Assembly: GCA_035528435.1 (NCBI GenBank)
Contig: DATKYN010000251.1
Span: 1-16,892, forward strand
Length of the DNA stretch: 16,892 nucleotides
Source of the DNA: SG8-40 sp035528435
GTDB taxonomy: Bacteria; Pseudomonadota; Gammaproteobacteria; Burkholderiales; Eutrophovitaceae
Reading direction: 5' to 3'
Positions within the stretch are counted from its first letter, which is position 1, and each line of letters opens with the position of its first letter. Shown one piece after another: positions 13,871 to 16,892 of the stretch. Under the pieces are notes generated by a model. The model saw only the letters and a list, made by a program, of their open reading frames with translations, was not told the DNA's origin and did no database searches. A program made the position numbers and the translations under genes.

Positions 13871-15277
13871 ATGACTGACAGCCGTTTGCACTACCTGCCC
13901 GCGACCGAACTGGTTGCGCGTATCCGTGACAAATCCCTTTCGCCGGTCGAGTTGATGCAATCAACCATAGCCCGGGCCGACGCGCTGAATCCGCGCTTCA
14001 ATGCAATCTGCACCGAAACGTTCGATGCCGCGCTGGATCAGGCAAGGGGAGCCGAAGCGATGGTGATGCGCGGCGACACACTGCCGCCCTTGCATGGCAT
14101 ACCGACGACCGTCAAGGATCTGGCTCTCACGAAGGGTGTGCGCACCATGGCCGGTTCGCATGTGTTTGCCGATCGTGTGCCGGATATTGATCACGCGCAT
14201 GTCGAGCGCATGCGTAGTGCCGGGATGATTTCGATCGGAAAAACCACGGTATCCGAGTTCGGGTGGTCCGGCGTGAGCAATAGCCCGCTGACCGGCATTA
14301 CCCATAATCCGTGGCGGCACGGCATGAATGCCGGCGCATCCAGTGCCGGCGCTGCCGTGTGCGCGGCAGCCGGTATTGGCCCGGTGCATCAGGGTTCTGA
14401 CGGCGCCGGTTCGATTCGCATGCCGGCGGCGTTTTGCGGCGTATATGGAATCAAACCGTCTCATGGCCGCGTACCGTACTACCCCATGCCGCAAAACGGG
14501 CTGATTTCGCACGTTGGCCCGATCAGCCGCACGGTCGGCGACGCGGCGCTGATGTTGCAGGCGATCGCCGGCCCGGATGATCGTGACATGACCAGCATCG
14601 ATGCGGCGCCCGAAGATTATGTTGCCCGGCTTGATGAAGGTATTGCCGGGCTGAAGGTCGCCTACAGTCCCGACCTGGGCTACCTCAAGGTTGACGACGA
14701 AGTTGCGGCGCCAGTGCGTGAATCGATACAGGCTTTTGAACAGGCGGGATGCATTGTCGAGGAAGTCGATCCGGGCTGGGGTGATCCGGCGCAGATGGAG
14801 AACTGTCTGTTTGCCTCGACGATTGCCATGATGTACGGCGGCTTCGAGAAAGAGTGGGGCAGCAAAATGGATCCGGGACTGGTTGCGATTATCGAGTACG
14901 GGCGGCAGTTCAGTGCCGAGGGGTACAGTCGCGCCGCTGGTGAGAGACTGGTGTATTACGACAAGGTGCGCGCGTTCTTCGAGCGCTATGATTTGCTGAT
15001 TACGCCGTCGCTTTCGGTCGCGGCATTTCCGGCCGAGCGCCTTATTCCCGAACACTGGGAACAACACGAGTGGGACTGGCTGCGCTGGGCTGGCTTCAGC
15101 TATCCGTTCAATCTTACCTGGCTGCCGGCGGCGACCTGCCCGTGCGGATTTACCGGGAACAAACTGCCGGTCGGTTTACAGATTGTCGCGGGCCGGAATC
15201 AGGACCTGCGTGTGTTGCAGGCATCGCGCGCATTCGAGCAGGCGCAACCCTGGGCCCAGCACCGGCCTGTCGAATGA
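13871..15277 (+). CDS. Amidase-signature-family hydrolase
   Basis: The 468-residue enzyme belongs to the amidase signature family, which hydrolyses amides through a Ser-cisSer-Lys triad. Lys82 (TTVKDL), cis-Ser157 (AGASSAG) and nucleophile Ser181 (GSDGAGSIRMPA) are all present. The 24-residue Ser-Ser spacing matches known members. The Gly-rich signature reads GASSAG...GSDGAGS instead of the common GGSSGG...GTDGGGS, which I believe marks a stand-alone amidase subgroup rather than GatA. The lack of gatB or gatC neighbours agrees with that. No signal peptide is seen, so it is probably cytoplasmic. The start has only AGGGG inside a palindrome for a ribosome site. The substrate (aliphatic or aryl amide, or carbamoyl compound) is unknown. 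The gene may be under its own control, given the two palindromes in its 229-bp upstream region. Confidence 0.93.
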   Translation: MTDSRLHYLPATELVARIRDKSLSPVELMQSTIARADALNPRFNAICTETFDAALDQARGAEAMVMRGDTLPPLHGIPTTVKDLALTKGVRTMAGSHVFADRVPDIDHAHVERMRSAGMISIGKTTVSEFGWSGVSNSPLTGITHNPWRHGMNAGASSAGAAVCAAAGIGPVHQGSDGAGSIRMPAAFCGVYGIKPSHGRVPYYPMPQNGLISHVGPISRTVGDAALMLQAIAGPDDRDMTSIDAAPEDYVARLDEGIAGLKVAYSPDLGYLKVDDEVAAPVRESIQAFEQAGCIVEEVDPGWGDPAQMENCLFASTIAMMYGGFEKEWGSKMDPGLVAIIEYGRQFSAEGYSRAAGERLVYYDKVRAFFERYDLLITPSLSVAAFPAERLIPEHWEQHEWDWLRWAGFSYPFNLTWLPAATCPCGFTGNKLPVGLQIVAGRNQDLRVLQASRAFEQAQPWAQHRPVE

Positions 15278-15342
15278 CACGGGGTATATCGAGGGCGGCT
15301 GTGGCGCAACTGCTTGTTAATCAGTACCAATTCGAAAGCCAC

Positions 15343-15370
15343 TTGCGAAATCGCCGGGTGTGCGGATAAT
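15343..15370 (+). promoter_or_regulatory. Candidate sigma-70 promoter of the hemerythrin gene
   Basis: TTGCGA (15343-15348), 16 nt and GATAAT (15365-15370) match the -35 in 4 of 6 and the -10 in 5 of 6 positions. A start near 15377 would give a leader of about 25 nt before the ATG at 15402. Confidence 0.45.
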
Positions 15371-15401
15371 CGTTTGAGTACCCGAACCGGTGGCAGACTC
15401 C

Positions 15402-15968
15402 ATGACCAAACACGTATCTCAAGTACTTGATGAACTGAAAATCGATCACCGGAACCTGGCAGTGCTGCTCGACATGCTGGAGCGCGAGGTTGCGCGCCTG
15501 AAGTCCCGCGAAGATCCGGACTATGATCTGCTGCATGACATCATGCAGTACATGACCGGCTATCCCGATGCCGTGCACCACAAGAAAGAAGACTGGATCT
15601 ATGCCCGCATGGCGTCCGTGCGCCCGGCAATGAAACGCGACCTGGCACGTATCGAGCACGATCACGCCGAGATCGGCAATCTCGGAAACAAACTTCTCAA
15701 CGACATCAACGCAATCGAATCCGGCACGGTAATGCGCCGGTTTGATGTGGTTGACGATGCGCGCCGCTACCTCACGCGACAGCGCGATCACATGCGCTGG
15801 GAGGACGAGAAGCTGTTTCCGTTGATCGACAGCCTCAAGGCCGAACTGGACCTGAGCACAGCACCGTCCAGCGTAAGTACCATGCCCGACCCGGTGTTTG
15901 GCCCAAGCGTCGAAAACACATTTCGCAGGTTGTTCGAGGCAATCCAGAACGAAGCCCCGCCAGCCTGA
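15402..15968 (+). CDS. Hemerythrin/HHE cation-binding domain protein
   Basis: The 188-residue protein is a four-helix bundle with a non-haem di-iron site. The ligand pattern is complete: His16, His59 with Glu63 (H-x3-E), His88, and His130 with Glu134 (H-x3-E). Bacterial members bind O2 or NO, buffer iron or help repair Fe-S centres. I prefer the ATG at 15402, with GGTGG 8 nt upstream. A GTG at 15390 in the same frame would add four residues but lacks a ribosome site. After the four-helix domain (about 1-145) comes a roughly 40-residue tail with a Ser/Pro-rich linker and an amphipathic end (VENTFRRLFEAIQ). No signal peptide or membrane segment is seen. A sigma-70-like promoter lies just upstream. 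The NnrU-family gene follows 54 bp later, so the two probably form an operon. Confidence 0.9.
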   Translation: MTKHVSQVLDELKIDHRNLAVLLDMLEREVARLKSREDPDYDLLHDIMQYMTGYPDAVHHKKEDWIYARMASVRPAMKRDLARIEHDHAEIGNLGNKLLNDINAIESGTVMRRFDVVDDARRYLTRQRDHMRWEDEKLFPLIDSLKAELDLSTAPSSVSTMPDPVFGPSVENTFRRLFEAIQNEAPPA

Positions 15969-16022
15969 AGACAAAACTCATTCTGATCGCGTTCACGGAA
16001 CACTGAAGAAAGGATTGCGCAC

Positions 16023-16619
16023 ATGATGGCGCTGATACTTGGTTTGATTATTTTTATGGGCGTGCATTCGGTGCGTATCGTTTCCGATGATTTCCGCACG
16101 CGCCAGATCGAAAGAATCGGCAAGAGCACCTGGCGCGGTATGTACGCTGCGCTTTCCCTCGTCGGCTTTGTATTGATCGTTGTCGGCTACGGCACCGCCC
16201 GCAGCGCACCGCAGGTAGTCTGGATTCCACCGTTGTGGACAGCACACGTTGCGATGTTGCTGACTATTCCGGCATTTATCCTGGTTGTCTCGTCGTTCGT
16301 GCCGGGCACCCGTATCCGCAACAAGCTGGGCCATCCCATGGTGCTTGGCATCAAGGTCTGGGCGTTCGCCCACTTGCTTGCGAACGGCATGCTCGCCGAT
16401 ATTCTGTTGTTTGGCACCTTTCTGGTCTGGTCAATCGCAGCCTATGCCAGCGGCCGCCGCCGCGACCGCAAAGCCGGAACGGTCTACACCGTGGGGCCCG
16501 TGTACCGCGATGTGATTGCCGTCGTGGCGGGCCTTGTTGCGTGGCTGGTGTTCGCGATGTGGTTGCACGTGTTGCTCATTGGCGTGTCGCCGATTCGCAT
16601 GGCGGTTGCGGGTGGGTGA
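16023..16619 (+). CDS. NnrU-family integral membrane protein
   Basis: The 198-residue polytopic inner-membrane protein belongs to the NnrU family, named after a gene needed for nitric-oxide metabolism in denitrifying alphaproteobacteria. The plant zeta-carotene isomerase Z-ISO, which carries haem b, is a relative. I see about five to six hydrophobic segments, near residues 2-14, 40-56, 73-92, 106-118, 122-141 and 163-188. Conserved-looking histidines sit at 15 (GVHSVRI), 104 (KLGHPM) and 117 (FAHLLANG). These are candidate haem ligands by analogy with Z-ISO (inference). AAGGA precedes the ATG at 16023; an ATG at 16026 is the alternative. It follows the hemerythrin gene by 54 bp. A shared role in oxygen, NO or redox sensing is plausible but unproven. 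Confidence 0.88.
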   Translation: MMALILGLIIFMGVHSVRIVSDDFRTRQIERIGKSTWRGMYAALSLVGFVLIVVGYGTARSAPQVVWIPPLWTAHVAMLLTIPAFILVVSSFVPGTRIRNKLGHPMVLGIKVWAFAHLLANGMLADILLFGTFLVWSIAAYASGRRRDRKAGTVYTVGPVYRDVIAVVAGLVAWLVFAMWLHVLLIGVSPIRMAVAGG

Positions 16620-16640
16620 CGTGTTTCGCGATTCTGTTAA

Positions 16641-16660
16641 TGCTGTATAAATAAACAGTA
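16641..16660. promoter_or_regulatory. LexA (SOS) box candidate
   Basis: TGCTGTATAAATAAACAGTA matches the E. coli SOS consensus (TACTGTATATATATACAGTA) in 17 of 20 positions, with intact CTGT and ACAG half sites separated by 8 A/T bases. A TATAAA at 16646-16651 lies inside it and could be a -10 box, the usual arrangement for LexA-blocked promoters. It is 117 bp before the start of the lipoprotein gene. Confidence 0.5.
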
Positions 16661-16678
16661 AAATTCGTTAATAAACAG
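16650..16678 (+). repeat. Direct repeat AATAAACAG, 20 bp apart
   Basis: AATAAACAG occurs at 16650-16658 and 16670-16678, exactly 20 bp (about two helical turns) apart. The first copy is the right half of the LexA-like box. The second repeats that half site without a partner. Confidence 0.55.
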
Positions 16679-16699
16679 AAAACAAATGATTTTTAGAAG

Positions 16700-16708
16700 T
16701 TATCCACA
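16700..16708 (+). promoter_or_regulatory. Exact DnaA box
   Basis: TTATCCACA is identical to the high-affinity R1/R4-type DnaA box of E. coli oriC. It follows a 70-bp stretch (16631-16700) with only about 15 G/C bases. Only one exact box is visible, so a regulatory or titration site is more likely than a replication origin. Confidence 0.45.
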
Positions 16709-16733
16709 GAGTGTTATGCGACAGGGCGTCATG

Positions 16734-16757
16734 TTATATCGCGTTTTTGCGATATAA
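16734..16757. promoter_or_regulatory. Perfect 9-bp palindrome before the lipoprotein gene
   Basis: TTATATCGC (16734-16742) and GCGATATAA (16749-16757) flank a 6-bp GTTTTT centre. It ends 19 bp before the ATG at 16777. It may be a repressor site or a leader hairpin of the downstream gene. No T-run follows, so it is not an intrinsic terminator. Confidence 0.45.
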
Positions 16758-16776
16758 ATCACGTTAGAGCCTCTTA

Positions 16777-16892
16777 ATGAATTCATCGCTATTGTTAGCT
16801 CGACGTTCCAGTACCACAGTTCTTGGTTTGATACTGGGTTTGGTGTGCCCGATGATGTCGGGTTGCGAATCGGTTGGCCCCAAAACGGTGGG
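16777..16892 (+). CDS. Probable lipoprotein, 5' end only
   Basis: This open frame runs off the window end after 38 complete codons. It begins MNSSLLLARRSSTT and continues with a hydrophobic core, VLGLILGLVCPMM, then SGC, so a type II signal peptide with Cys30 as the lipid-modified residue is likely. An in-frame TAG at 16765 limits the start to the ATG at 16777. The ribosome site is weak. The mature start CESVGPKTVG resembles a family of uncharacterised proteobacterial lipoproteins that I recall beginning with SVGPKT followed by RDRFDY, but too little is visible to confirm this. The upstream region holds a LexA-like box, a DnaA box and a palindrome. Confidence 0.7.
   Translation, partial: MNSSLLLARRSSTTVLGLILGLVCPMMSGCESVGPKTV

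Noticed and set aside
13961..15067. 368-codon minus-strand frame opposite the amidase
   Set aside because: The amidase has an intact Ser-Ser-Lys triad on the plus strand. The opposite product is Arg/His-rich and lacks motifs.
16734..16757. ModE-type operator at the 9-bp palindrome
   Set aside because: The TATAT half sites resemble it, but the inner spacing and CGC bases do not fit the known ModE arrangement.
16631..16776. Replication origin at the AT-rich region with a DnaA box
   Set aside because: Only one exact DnaA box is present and no dnaA, dnaN, gidA, parAB or repA gene is nearby. A regulatory site is a simpler reading.
1..16892. CRISPR array, tRNA/rRNA genes, insertion sequences or prophage
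   Set aside because: No regularly spaced repeats, tRNA-like cloverleaf, rRNA sequence, transposase or integrase motifs were seen on either strand.

Overview
The window is a stretch of proteobacterial chromosome, GC-rich by eye, with 18 protein-coding genes that I can support. Two are cut by the window ends. Several features point to a gammaproteobacterium, or less likely a betaproteobacterium: the Hsp20-Lon pair behind a sigma-32-like promoter, an Mip/FkpA-type FKBP lipoprotein, a DUF3943 envelope protein, an NnrU-family membrane protein and a CTGT-N8-ACAG LexA-type box. The species cannot be named from this. I see no rRNA, tRNA, CRISPR array, integrase, transposase or phage gene.

Layout. 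(1) 1-2000, plus strand: the 3' part of a short-chain dehydrogenase, a cupin closely resembling 2,4'-dihydroxyacetophenone dioxygenase, and an RraA-type aldolase. These look like catabolic genes. (2) 2251-3881, minus strand: a glutathione S-transferase followed by an exported DUF3943 protein. (3) 4091-7014, plus strand: a heat-shock operon of a tail-less small heat-shock protein overlapping lon by 4 bp, behind a sigma-32-like promoter. (4) 7418-9585, plus strand: a DapA/NanA-type aldolase, an FKBP lipoprotein and a NIPSNAP protein. (5) 9658-11241, minus strand: a 4-coumarate-CoA-ligase-like acyl-CoA synthetase, facing the NIPSNAP gene across a long hairpin. (6) 11581-15277, plus strand: a VOC-fold protein, an unrecognised exported protein, a GlcG/HbpS protein and an amidase preceded by two perfect palindromes. 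(7) 15402-16619, plus strand: a hemerythrin-domain protein and an NnrU-family membrane protein. (8) 16620-16892: an AT-rich region with a LexA-like box, an exact DnaA box and a 9-bp palindrome, in front of the start of a lipoprotein gene.

How the genes may work together. Hsp20 and Lon form a clear holdase/protease unit. Many of the others (SDR, cupin dioxygenase, RraA aldolase, GST, acyl-CoA ligase, VOC, DapA-type aldolase, amidase) are catabolic families of the kind used on aromatic or xenobiotic acids, but they sit in several short, differently oriented units rather than one complete pathway. The hemerythrin and NnrU genes suggest oxygen or nitric-oxide biology. I found no clear defence, toxin-antitoxin or other new multi-gene system. 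The best leads are the 16.64-16.76 kb regulatory cluster, the tail-less sHSP-Lon operon, the palindromes before the amidase, the exported-protein/GlcG pair and the short upstream ORFs overlapping two start codons.
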